Below are positions 57,368 through 64,000 of a stretch of 64,000 nt of DNA, one piece after another (position 1 is the stretch's first letter; every line of letters begins with the position of its first letter). The notes beneath the pieces are model-generated. The model was not told where the DNA came from, ran no database searches, and worked only from the letters and a program-made list of their open reading frames with translations. The stretch comes from Rhizobiales bacterium NRL2 (GTDB lineage: Bacteria; Pseudomonadota; Alphaproteobacteria; Minwuiales; Minwuiaceae), in assembly GCA_001664005.1 (NCBI GenBank), contig CP016093.1:2873001-2937000 (forward strand), given 5' to 3'. Made by a program: the position numbers and the translations under genes.

Positions 57368-58267
57368 TCAAGCCGCGGCGAACGCCACCGCGATCTCCGC
57401 TCCCAGACGGGCGTTGGCGATCGCCAGGGCGCGGTTGACCCGCGTCGTTTCGCCCTCCGAAAGCGTGTCCAGCCGGCGCAGCAGCCATGGCGTCAGGCCC
57501 GCGCCGCCGATCCCGGCGGCCGCGGCCTCTGCGCCCGCCCTGGCGATCCAGCCGTCCAGCCGCTCCCGGGCGATAGCGAATTCCGCCGGCGGCGGATTGG
57601 CGATCAGCACCGCCGACGGCGCCTCGACCCTCCGCTGGGCGCGCAGCAGGGCTGCAGCCTCCGCCGGGCTGTCGACGCGATGGCGGAGCACGAGGCCGCT
57701 GTCAGCGGTGTGGAAGGCGGGCAGGATATCGACGCCATAGCCCGCGAGGGCCACCCCTTCGGTTTCCAGCACCTCGAGCGTCGCAGGCAGATCGAGGATG
57801 GATTTCGCACCCGAGGCGACGACCAGCAGACAGGTTCGGCCCAGTGCAGGCAGGTCGGCCGAGATGTCGGGCGCGTCGTCGCCGGTGCGGGGATGCACCC
57901 CACCGATCCCGCCCGTGGCGAAGACGTCGATGCCCGCCCTGCGCGCCAGATGGGCCGTGGCCGAGACCGTCGTGGCGCCGTCCCCGGCCGCCGCGATCGC
58001 CGCCGCCACATCGCCGAGCGCGCATTTGGCGACGCCGCCGCCGGCCAGTCGTTCCGTTTCTGCGGGCGCGAGACCGATCCGGACCTCGCCGTCGAGGATG
58101 GCGATCGTCGCCGGCGCGGCCCCGGCCGCGCGCACGGCGTCTTCCATCTCCCGCGCCAGTTCGAGGTTGTCCGGCCACGGAAAGCCATGGGCGATAATCG
58201 TGGATTCCAGCGCCACCACCGGCGCGCCGCGGGCTTTGGCCTCAGCCACTTCCGGCGCTAGTCTCAC
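57368..58267 (-). CDS. psuG: pseudouridine-5'-phosphate glycosidase (PsuG)
   Basis: This 299-residue enzyme splits pseudouridine 5'-phosphate into ribose 5-phosphate and uracil. It has the family start with VVALESTIIAHGFPWPDN (active Glu), KCALGDV and GAKSILDL (lysines at the sugar site), GGIGGVHP and the NRALAIANARLG end. GTG at 58267 places the protein at the length and N terminus of E. coli PsuG and follows a GGGGAG site; a GTG at 58312 would add 15 residues. The usual partner pseudouridine kinase gene is not beside it. Confidence 0.92.
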   Translation of the reverse strand: MRLAPEVAEAKARGAPVVALESTIIAHGFPWPDNLELAREMEDAVRAAGAAPATIAILDGEVRIGLAPAETERLAGGGVAKCALGDVAAAIAAAGDGATTVSATAHLARRAGIDVFATGGIGGVHPRTGDDAPDISADLPALGRTCLLVVASGAKSILDLPATLEVLETEGVALAGYGVDILPAFHTADSGLVLRHRVDSPAEAAALLRAQRRVEAPSAVLIANPPPAEFAIARERLDGWIARAGAEAAAAGIGGAGLTPWLLRRLDTLSEGETTRVNRALAIANARLGAEIAVAFAAA

Positions 58268-58326
58268 CCCTCCGCTCTCCCCTGTCCGGTCCAGACCGCC
58301 GGACAAGACCACGGTCCGGTCCCGCC

Positions 58327-59367
58327 ATGCAACGACGAACGCGCCAGCAACTCCGCATCTCGCTCCTCATCATCGGCATCGCCGCCAGCCTCGGTGCGGT
58401 GTTCGGTCTCGCCATCGCCGGCGCCGGCGATGGTGACGGGGAGACCCGCGCCTACGCCCGCGCCGCGCTGCGCGGCGTCTGGACCGGCGGGCTCATTGCC
58501 GGGCTGCTGACCGCCTGGGAATACACCTACGTCAATCGCGCCGCAGGCCTGTGGGTCCGGCGGCTGAACTTCCTCGGCAATGTGGGTGTGCGTTCGCTGA
58601 TCTACCTCGCCGCCATCATGCTGAGTATCTGGTCGGGCGCGACGGTATTTTCGATCGAAGGCGCCGATCCCTTCGGCTGGAACGCCCAGACGGTCATCCA
58701 GGTGGGCTTCTCGGTCCTGTTCAGCATCGGGGTGAACTTCGCCATGGCGATCAACGGCCTGCTGGGTCAGGCGGTGTTCCTGAACTTCCTGACCGGGCGC
58801 TATCACCGCCCCGTGGTGGAGAATCGGGTGCTGTTGTTCGCCGACGTCGTCGGCTCCACGGCGATCGCCGAACGCATCGGGGATCTTGGCTTCCACCGCT
58901 TCCTGAACGACGTCTACCGCGATCTGTCCGCACCGGTGATCGAGTTGGGCGGCGTCATTCACAAGTATGTCGGCGATGAGATTATCGTGTCCTGGCCCGA
59001 CACGGCCGCCGGCCGGAGCCGCGCGTTGCAATGCGGGATTGAATTTCACGCGCTACTGGCCGCGGCGGAAGCGCGCTACAAGGACATCCATGGTGCAGTG
59101 CCGGCGCTGCGCATCGGCATCCACGCCGGACCGGTGGTGATCGGAGAGATGGGCGATGTCCGTCAGGAGATCGTCTTCCTCGGCGACGCCATGAACACGG
59201 CCTCGCGGCTGGTCGACATGTGCCGTACACTCGGCCGGCCGCTGCTGGTCAGCGAGGCCCTGCACGACGCCGGGGCCAGCGAAGACGGCTCCGCCCTTGA
59301 ACCCATGGGGGAGACCGGGGTACGGGGAAAAACAAGACCGGTCGCCGTCTACGCGCCGGCGCCATAG
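58327..59367 (+). CDS. membrane-bound class III adenylate/guanylate cyclase
   Basis: This 346-residue protein has about four hydrophobic segments in residues 8-155 followed by a class III cyclase domain. The metal sites are in LLFADVVGSTAIAER and KYVGDEIIVSWPD, both with the needed Asp. The LRIGIHAGPVVIGEMG stretch and DAMNTASRLVD complete the fold. It makes cAMP most likely; the residue deciding ATP or GTP cannot be named with certainty. The membrane part has no known sensor motif. It diverges from psuG and is followed by the MFS gene after 28 bases. Confidence 0.9.
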   Translation: MQRRTRQQLRISLLIIGIAASLGAVFGLAIAGAGDGDGETRAYARAALRGVWTGGLIAGLLTAWEYTYVNRAAGLWVRRLNFLGNVGVRSLIYLAAIMLSIWSGATVFSIEGADPFGWNAQTVIQVGFSVLFSIGVNFAMAINGLLGQAVFLNFLTGRYHRPVVENRVLLFADVVGSTAIAERIGDLGFHRFLNDVYRDLSAPVIELGGVIHKYVGDEIIVSWPDTAAGRSRALQCGIEFHALLAAAEARYKDIHGAVPALRIGIHAGPVVIGEMGDVRQEIVFLGDAMNTASRLVDMCRTLGRPLLVSEALHDAGASEDGSALEPMGETGVRGKTRPVAVYAPAP

Positions 59368-59395
59368 GTTGCAGCGGATCCGGGGAGGATCGGAC

Positions 59396-60673
59396 GTGTC
59401 AGGACGGGCGGCGGTCGACAGCGAGCGGCCGGGATCGGGCTACTGGATCAGGATCGTCGCGACGGTATTCCTGCCCTTCGCCAGCGGCTATTTCCTTTCC
59501 TATCTCTACCGCGCCCTGCCCTCGCTGATCGGCGACCGCATCCGCGAGGAACTGGTGCTCGACGCCGGCGTGCTCGGACTGGTGGGCGCGGCGTATTTCC
59601 TCGCCTTCGGCCTGGCGCAGCTGCCGGTCGGCATGGCCCTCGACCGTTACGGCCCCCGGCGGGTGCAGACGGTGCTGCTGCTGATCGCCGGCGCGGGCGC
59701 AGTGATCTTCGGCCTGGGCACGAACCCGGAGACGCTGATCGTCGGGCGGGCGCTGATCGGCCTCGGCTGCGCCGCCGGCCTGATGGGCTCGTTCAAGGCG
59801 ATCACGCTGTGGTTCCCCCAGAACCGCTGGCCGCTGGTCAACGGCTGCCTGCTGGGCATGGGCGGGCTCGGTGCGCTGATGGCGACGACGCCGGTGGAGC
59901 ACCTGCTCACCTTCATTTCCTGGCACGATCTCTTCTTCTGGATCGCGGGCGCATCCGCCGCCTCCTCGCTGCTGATCTTCACCGTGGTCCCGGAAAAGCC
60001 GGGCAGCGCCAACCCCATTCCCGTCAGCGAGCTGCTGGGCAGCCTGAAGCGGGTCTACTCCAGCCGCGCCTACTGGCGCATCGCGCCGATGGCGGTGATG
60101 ACCATGGCGACCGGCATGGCGATCCACAACCAGTGGGCCGGCCTGTGGCTGAAGGACGTGGCGCTGTTCGATCAGGCGACGGTGGCGATCTATCTGCAGA
60201 CGCTGGGCATCGCCCTGACGGCCGGTTTCGTGCTGGGCGGCGTGGTCGCCGACGTACTGACCCGCTACGGCATCCCGCTGCACGCCATCATGGCCGGCGG
60301 CGTCTCGGTGCTGATCTTCTCGCAGATATCGATCGCGCTGGGCTGGGACCCTTCGGGCCACTGGCCGTGGATCCTGCTGGGGCTGAGCTCCAACATGTCG
60401 GCGCTGGCCTTCCCCTGGCTCTGCGGTCAGTTTCCGCTCAACCTGGCCGGCCGGGTGAACTCGGCGCTCAACGTCTTCGTCTTCCTGGGCGTCTTCGCCA
60501 TCGCCTCGGGCCTGGGCTGGATCATCGACCGGTTCCCGCTGACCGAGGCCGGCGGCTATGCCCGCGAAGGTTACGAGACGGGACTTCTCATCATCATCGC
60601 CGTGGAAACACTGGCGTTCATCTGGTTCCTGGTACCGGGAGGAAAGAAGAAGAATGCAGGATCTGAAGGGTAA
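59396..60673 (+). CDS. MFS transporter
   Basis: This 425-residue protein has 12 hydrophobic segments and the motif ALDRYGPRRVQTVLLL between segments 2 and 3, characteristic of the major facilitator superfamily. GTG at 59396 has GGGGAGGAT in front; an ATG 99 bases earlier lies within the cyclase gene and has poor context. The end overlaps the following SDR gene by 20 bases. The substrate is unknown; the oxidoreductase partner suggests uptake and use of a small organic compound. Confidence 0.87.
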   Translation: MSGRAAVDSERPGSGYWIRIVATVFLPFASGYFLSYLYRALPSLIGDRIREELVLDAGVLGLVGAAYFLAFGLAQLPVGMALDRYGPRRVQTVLLLIAGAGAVIFGLGTNPETLIVGRALIGLGCAAGLMGSFKAITLWFPQNRWPLVNGCLLGMGGLGALMATTPVEHLLTFISWHDLFFWIAGASAASSLLIFTVVPEKPGSANPIPVSELLGSLKRVYSSRAYWRIAPMAVMTMATGMAIHNQWAGLWLKDVALFDQATVAIYLQTLGIALTAGFVLGGVVADVLTRYGIPLHAIMAGGVSVLIFSQISIALGWDPSGHWPWILLGLSSNMSALAFPWLCGQFPLNLAGRVNSALNVFVFLGVFAIASGLGWIIDRFPLTEAGGYAREGYETGLLIIIAVETLAFIWFLVPGGKKKNAGSEG

Positions 60674-61439
60674 GGCCGCCATCGTCACGGGTTCGGCGAC
60701 CGGCGTCGGCGCGGCGACCGCGAAGCTGCTGGCCGCGCAGGGCTGCAACGTCGTCGTCAACTACACCAAGTCCAAGGCCGAGGCCGAGGAGACCATGGAG
60801 GCGTGCCGCGCCGAGGGCGTGAAGGCCATCGCCGTGCAGGCCAATGTCGCCGAGGACGACGACTGCAGGAAGCTGGTCGACGCCTGCATCGGCGAATTCG
60901 GCCGCCTCGATCATCTGGTCAACAATGCGGGAACCACGAAGTTCGTCGCCCATTCGGACCTCGAGGGTCTGGACGCCGACGATTTCCGCTGGATCTACTC
61001 GGTCAACGTCGTCGGCCCCTACCAGATGATCAAGCACGCCGCGCCGCACATGCGCAAGAACGGCGGCAGCGTCACCAACGTCTCCTCCATCGCCGGCGTC
61101 ACCGGCCTCGGCTCCTGCGTGGCCTACGCCGCCTCCAAGGGCGCGCTGAACACCATGACGCTGTCGCTGGCCCGCGCGCTGGGTCCGGAGATCCGCGTCA
61201 ACGCCATCTGCCCGGGGATGATCCAGGGCAAGTGGCTGCGCGAAGGCATGGGCGAGGACCGCTATGACGGTGTTCTCCAGCACCAGTTGAAGACCAACCC
61301 GCTGCAGAAGGTCTCGACGCCGGAGGACAACGCCCGCGCGATCCTGATGTTCATCCAGGGTTCCGACCTGATCACCGGCGAGACCCTGCTGGTCGACGGC
61401 GGCTTCCACCTCGGCTTCGCGCCCACCGTCGCGCGGTAA
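60654..61439 (+). CDS. short-chain dehydrogenase/reductase
   Basis: This 261-residue enzyme has the SDR Rossmann start AIVTGSATGVGAATAKLLAA, the NNAGT motif, the Ser of NVSSIAGVTG and the catalytic YAASK. The end LLVDGGFHLGF fits the FabG-like classical group. NADP or NAD preference cannot be decided: the segment VVVNYTKSKAEAE after strand 2 hints at NADP. It overlaps the MFS gene by 20 bases, so the pair is coupled. Substrate unknown. Confidence 0.9.
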   Translation: MQDLKGKAAIVTGSATGVGAATAKLLAAQGCNVVVNYTKSKAEAEETMEACRAEGVKAIAVQANVAEDDDCRKLVDACIGEFGRLDHLVNNAGTTKFVAHSDLEGLDADDFRWIYSVNVVGPYQMIKHAAPHMRKNGGSVTNVSSIAGVTGLGSCVAYAASKGALNTMTLSLARALGPEIRVNAICPGMIQGKWLREGMGEDRYDGVLQHQLKTNPLQKVSTPEDNARAILMFIQGSDLITGETLLVDGGFHLGFAPTVAR

Positions 61440-61467
61440 TCCTCGACAAAAGGCTGATGACTGGCGC

Positions 61468-61560
61468 CCCCGCCTTGTGCGGGGGTCCGGTCGGCTGCCG
61501 CGCCGGCACGGTCGGAGCAGGATGCCCTGCTGAACCAGATGCCCGCACAAGGCGGGCATG
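61468..61560. repeat. REP-like palindrome pair, copy 3
   Basis: Between the SDR gene and def. First hairpin 61468-61486: CCCCCGC, loop CTTGT, GCGGGGG. Second hairpin 61540-61560: ATGCCCGC, loop ACAAG, GCGGGCAT. The two loops are exact reverse complements of each other. A GACA tail follows the second unit. Confidence 0.8.
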
Positions 61561-61654
61561 ACATGAAAGATGGGGGCCCTTCCCGCCACTTGACGCTCCG
61601 GCTGCGGCGACCTAACTCCATGCGGCTTCCGCAACTTTCGAGTAGAATTGGTCC

Positions 61655-62173
61655 ATGGCCCTCTTGCCCATCATCACCGCGCCCGACCCGCGTCTGCGGG
61701 TGAAGTCCGAGCCCGTCGGGACCGTCGACGACGATCTCCGCCGGCTGATGGATGACATGCTGGAGACCATGTACGACGCCCCCGGCGTCGGCCTTTCGGC
61801 CATCCAGGTCGGCGTGCCCAAGAGGGTGATGGTCGTGGACTGTGCGTCCGATGACGCCGCCCCCGAGCCGATCCATCTCGTCAACCCGGTGATCCGCGAG
61901 GCTTCGCCCGACTTGCGCGCCTACGAGGAAGGCTGCCTGTCGCTGCCCGAGCAGTACGCCGAGGTGGAGCGCCACGACCGCATCACCGTCGACTATCTGG
62001 ACCGGGACGGCCGGGCCCAGACGCTGGAGGCGGATGGCCTGCTGTCCACCTGCATCCAGCACGAGATGGACCATTTCGACGGCGTGCTCTTCGTCGACCA
62101 CATCTCGGCGCTGAAACGGTCGATGATCATGAAGCGGCTGAAGAAGGCGAAGAAGCTGAAGGCGACGGGGTGA
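61655..62173 (+). CDS. def: peptide deformylase
   Basis: This 172-residue metalloenzyme removes formyl groups from new proteins. Motif [11 protein letters not shown], motif II EGCLSLP and motif III QHEMDH are all present, giving the iron ligands Cys and two His. The basic tail ([11 protein letters not shown]) is common in this family and may bind the ribosome. It is the first gene of def-fmt-truA; the fmt start overlaps its stop as GTGA. Confidence 0.97.
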   Translation: MALLPIITAPDPRLRVKSEPVGTVDDDLRRLMDDMLETMYDAPGVGLSAIQVGVPKRVMVVDCASDDAAPEPIHLVNPVIREASPDLRAYEEGCLSLPEQYAEVERHDRITVDYLDRDGRAQTLEADGLLSTCIQHEMDHFDGVLFVDHISALKRSMIMKRLKKAKKLKATG

Positions 62174-63105
62174 CCGCCGCCCTCCGCATCGTCTTCATGG
62201 GCACGCCGGATTTCGCCGTGCCAGCGCTCCGCGCGCTGCACGAGGCCGGCCACGAGATCGCCGCGGTCTATTCCCAGCCGCCGCGCGCCGCGGGCCGGAG
62301 GGGGCGGAAGACGATACCCGGCCCCGTCCACGCCGCCGCCGAGGCGCTGGGGCTGAAGGTTCTGACCCCGGTGTCGCTGAAGAAGCCGGAAGCGCAGGCG
62401 GAATTCGCGGCGCACGAGGCGGACGTCGCCGTGGTCGCCGCCTATGGCCTGATCCTGCCGCAGGCGATTCTCGACGCGCCGCGGCTCGGCTGTTTCAACA
62501 TCCACGCCTCGCTGCTGCCGCGCTGGCGCGGCGCCGCGCCGATCCAACGCGCGGTCATGGCGGGCGACGAAAAGACCGGCGTCACCATCATGCAGATGGA
62601 CGCCGGCCTGGACACCGGCGACATGGCGCTGAAGGCGGAGACAGCCATCGGCCCGTGCGACACCACCCAGAGCCTGCACGACCGGCTGGCCGAGATGGGC
62701 GCGGCGCTGATCGTCGACGCGCTGCGGCGGCTGATCGAAGGCACGCTGGAACTGACGCCCCAGCCCGAAGATGGCGTGACCTACGCCGGCAAGATCGACA
62801 AGGCGGAGGCGCATGTCGACTGGACCCGACCGGTCGCGGATATCGACCGGCTGATCCGCGGCCTCGCCCCCTTCCCCGGCGCCTGGTTCGAGCATGAGGG
62901 CGAGCGGGTCAAGGTTCACATGGCCACGCCCGCCGCCGGCGCCGCCGAGGCCGCGCCCGGCACGGTGGTCGACGGGGAACTGACGGTGCAGTGCGGCGAC
63001 GGGCTGATCCGGCTGGAGGTCCTGCAGCGCGCCGGCGGCAAGCCGATGGACGCCGCCACCTTCCAGCGCGGCCGGGCGATCCCCGCCGGCGCCGTGCTGG
63101 GCTGA
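62170..63105 (+). CDS. fmt: methionyl-tRNA formyltransferase
   Basis: This 311-residue enzyme formylates initiator Met-tRNA using 10-formyl-tetrahydrofolate. It has the N-terminal [18 protein letters not shown], the folate-binding [15 protein letters not shown], and DTGDMAL. The start codon is GTG at 62170, overlapping the def stop. The stop overlaps truA by one base (TGATG). Gene order with def is conserved in bacteria. Confidence 0.97.
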   Translation: MTAALRIVFMGTPDFAVPALRALHEAGHEIAAVYSQPPRAAGRRGRKTIPGPVHAAAEALGLKVLTPVSLKKPEAQAEFAAHEADVAVVAAYGLILPQAILDAPRLGCFNIHASLLPRWRGAAPIQRAVMAGDEKTGVTIMQMDAGLDTGDMALKAETAIGPCDTTQSLHDRLAEMGAALIVDALRRLIEGTLELTPQPEDGVTYAGKIDKAEAHVDWTRPVADIDRLIRGLAPFPGAWFEHEGERVKVHMATPAAGAAEAAPGTVVDGELTVQCGDGLIRLEVLQRAGGKPMDAATFQRGRAIPAGAVLG

Positions 63106-63851
63106 TGCCGCGCTATCGCCTGATGCTGGAATATGACGGCGCGGGCTTCGTCGGCTGGCAACGCCAGACCAATGGCCTCGCCGTCCAGCAGGTGATCGAA
63201 GAAGGCATCCACGCCTTCACCGGGGAAACGGTGACGGCGATCGCCGCGGGCCGGACGGATTCGGGCGTTCACGCCCTCGCCATGACCGTCCATGCCGACA
63301 TCGCCCGGGAGATGCCGGCGTCCAAGATCCGCGACGCGCTGGCCCACCATGTCCGCCCCCATCCGGTGACCGTGCTCTCGGTCGAGGCCGTCCACGAGGG
63401 TTTCAGCGCCCGCTTCGACTGCGTGAAGCGGCAATACCTCTATCGCATCCTCAACCGCGCCGCCGTCCCGGCGCTGAATCGGGGCCGCGTCTGGCACGTC
63501 GCCCAGCCGCTCGACGTCGACGCGATGAACCGGGCGGCGGCGCATCTTCACGGCCACCACGACTTCGAGAGCTTCCGTTCCGCCCACTGCCAGGCCGATA
63601 CGGCGGTGAAGACGCTCGACACGCTGGAAGTGACGCGGGAAGGCGAGGAAGTGCGGATCGTCTGTTCCGCGCGGTCGTTCCTGCACAACCAGGTCCGCAT
63701 CATGGCCGGCACATTGGTGGACGTGGGCAAGGGCCGATGGACGCCGGCCGAAGTCAGGGCCGCGCTCAAGGCCCGTGACCGCACCGCCGCCGGCCCCACC
63801 GCGCCGGCTCACGGGCTCTATTTCGTCAAAGCAGAATATCCGCCGCGGTAG
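63105..63851 (+). CDS. truA: tRNA pseudouridine(38-40) synthase TruA
   Basis: This 248-residue enzyme makes pseudouridine at positions 38-40 in the anticodon arm. It begins YRLMLEYDGAGFVGWQRQTN, has the catalytic Asp in AGRTDSGVHALA and the FLHNQVRIMAGTLVDVG region. The ATG at 63105 shares one base with the fmt stop; earlier frame is within fmt. It is the end of the def-fmt-truA operon. The following 149 bases hold repeats and no gene that I can support. Confidence 0.96.
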   Translation: MPRYRLMLEYDGAGFVGWQRQTNGLAVQQVIEEGIHAFTGETVTAIAAGRTDSGVHALAMTVHADIAREMPASKIRDALAHHVRPHPVTVLSVEAVHEGFSARFDCVKRQYLYRILNRAAVPALNRGRVWHVAQPLDVDAMNRAAAHLHGHHDFESFRSAHCQADTAVKTLDTLEVTREGEEVRIVCSARSFLHNQVRIMAGTLVDVGKGRWTPAEVRAALKARDRTAAGPTAPAHGLYFVKAEYPPR

Positions 63852-63871
63852 CCGCCCGGCGCGCCGACGTC

Positions 63872-63940
63872 ATTGCCTGGTTCAGCCGGGCAATCCATCG
63901 ACCGGCATCTCTCATGGGCTGCCCGGACAAGCCGGGCAGC
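63872..63940. repeat. REP-like palindrome pair, copy 4
   Basis: Downstream of truA. First hairpin 63872-63894: ATTGCCTGG, loop TTCAG, CCGGGCAAT (one G-T pair). Second hairpin 63918-63940: GCTGCCCGG, loop ACAAG, CCGGGCAGC, a perfect 9-base stem. A GACGA tail follows, as after other copies. Here the loops are not exact reverse complements, unlike copies 2 and 3. Confidence 0.75.
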
Positions 63941-64000
63941 GACGAAGGGGGAAGACGCCCCCGCGTGCGTGCGGCAATTTCAGCTATGCCGGAGCCGCGC

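Overview
The window is GC-rich, densely coded chromosomal DNA, most likely from an alphaproteobacterium of a Rhodospirillales-like marine or soil type. The evidence is the def-fmt-truA and clpS-clpA blocks, an FnrL-type regulator with a C-x2-C-x7-C cluster motif, a cbb3 oxidase, and a CCA-encoding tRNA-Ser. The exact lineage cannot be read from the sequence. I see no phage, insertion sequence, CRISPR array or rRNA.

Layout. (1) 1-9.9 kb is an oxygen and stress module: ccoN-ccoO (cut by the window edge), a divergent hemerythrin-like protein, the oxygen sensor fnrL, two universal stress proteins and two perfect FNR boxes (TTGAT-N4-ATCAA). It also holds a tandem pair of Lin0512-family proteins, an unusual sulfotransferase-TPR-sulfotransferase protein and a triple-PAS diguanylate cyclase. 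(2) 9.9-19.4 kb is one tightly coupled minus-strand operon for fatty acid oxidation: fadE, thiolase, fadB/J-like, CoA transferase/hydrolase and a short aconitase. (3) 19.6-25.4 kb runs on the plus strand: 2-oxoacid dehydrogenase E1 alpha, E1 beta and E2, then the potassium uptake pair trkH-trkA. E1 alpha and E2 carry very acidic tail or linker segments. (4) 25.4-38.7 kb is mixed metabolism: a PAS protein, a membrane protein, tRNA-Ser(GCU), a tetR/acyl-CoA ligase/CaiB operon, a GSA-aminomutase-like aminotransferase divergent from hyuA-hyuB, small exported proteins, a D-2-hydroxyacid dehydrogenase and an FKBP isomerase.

(5) 38.9-46 kb has a cold-shock protein with a long leader, a methyltransferase/ATP-grasp ligase fusion, ileS, cueR and asd. 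(6) 46.2-53.2 kb is a copper-resistance operon on the minus strand: cytochrome c, His-rich small protein, cupredoxin, multicopper oxidase CopA, outer-membrane CopB, DUF411 protein and Cu-transporting P-type ATPase. A CueR-type promoter with a 19-bp spacer and an internal dyad lies just upstream of the cytochrome c gene. The matching sensor (Ser77, Cys112, Cys120) is encoded 8 kb away. (7) 53.2-64 kb is mostly housekeeping: clpS-clpA, a D,D-carboxypeptidase with a SPOR domain, psuG, a membrane adenylate cyclase, an MFS transporter with an SDR enzyme, and def-fmt-truA.

Four intergenic spaces hold the same REP-like element: two short hairpins with five-base loops such as CTTGA and TCAAG. In three of the four copies the two loops read as reverse complements of each other, exactly or with one base difference.

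Best candidates for something undescribed are the methyltransferase/ATP-grasp fusion (39389-41356), the double sulfotransferase (5107-7506), the cytochrome c-led copper operon and the aconitase with a relocated cysteine. Domain calls come from motif recognition by eye; no database search was possible.
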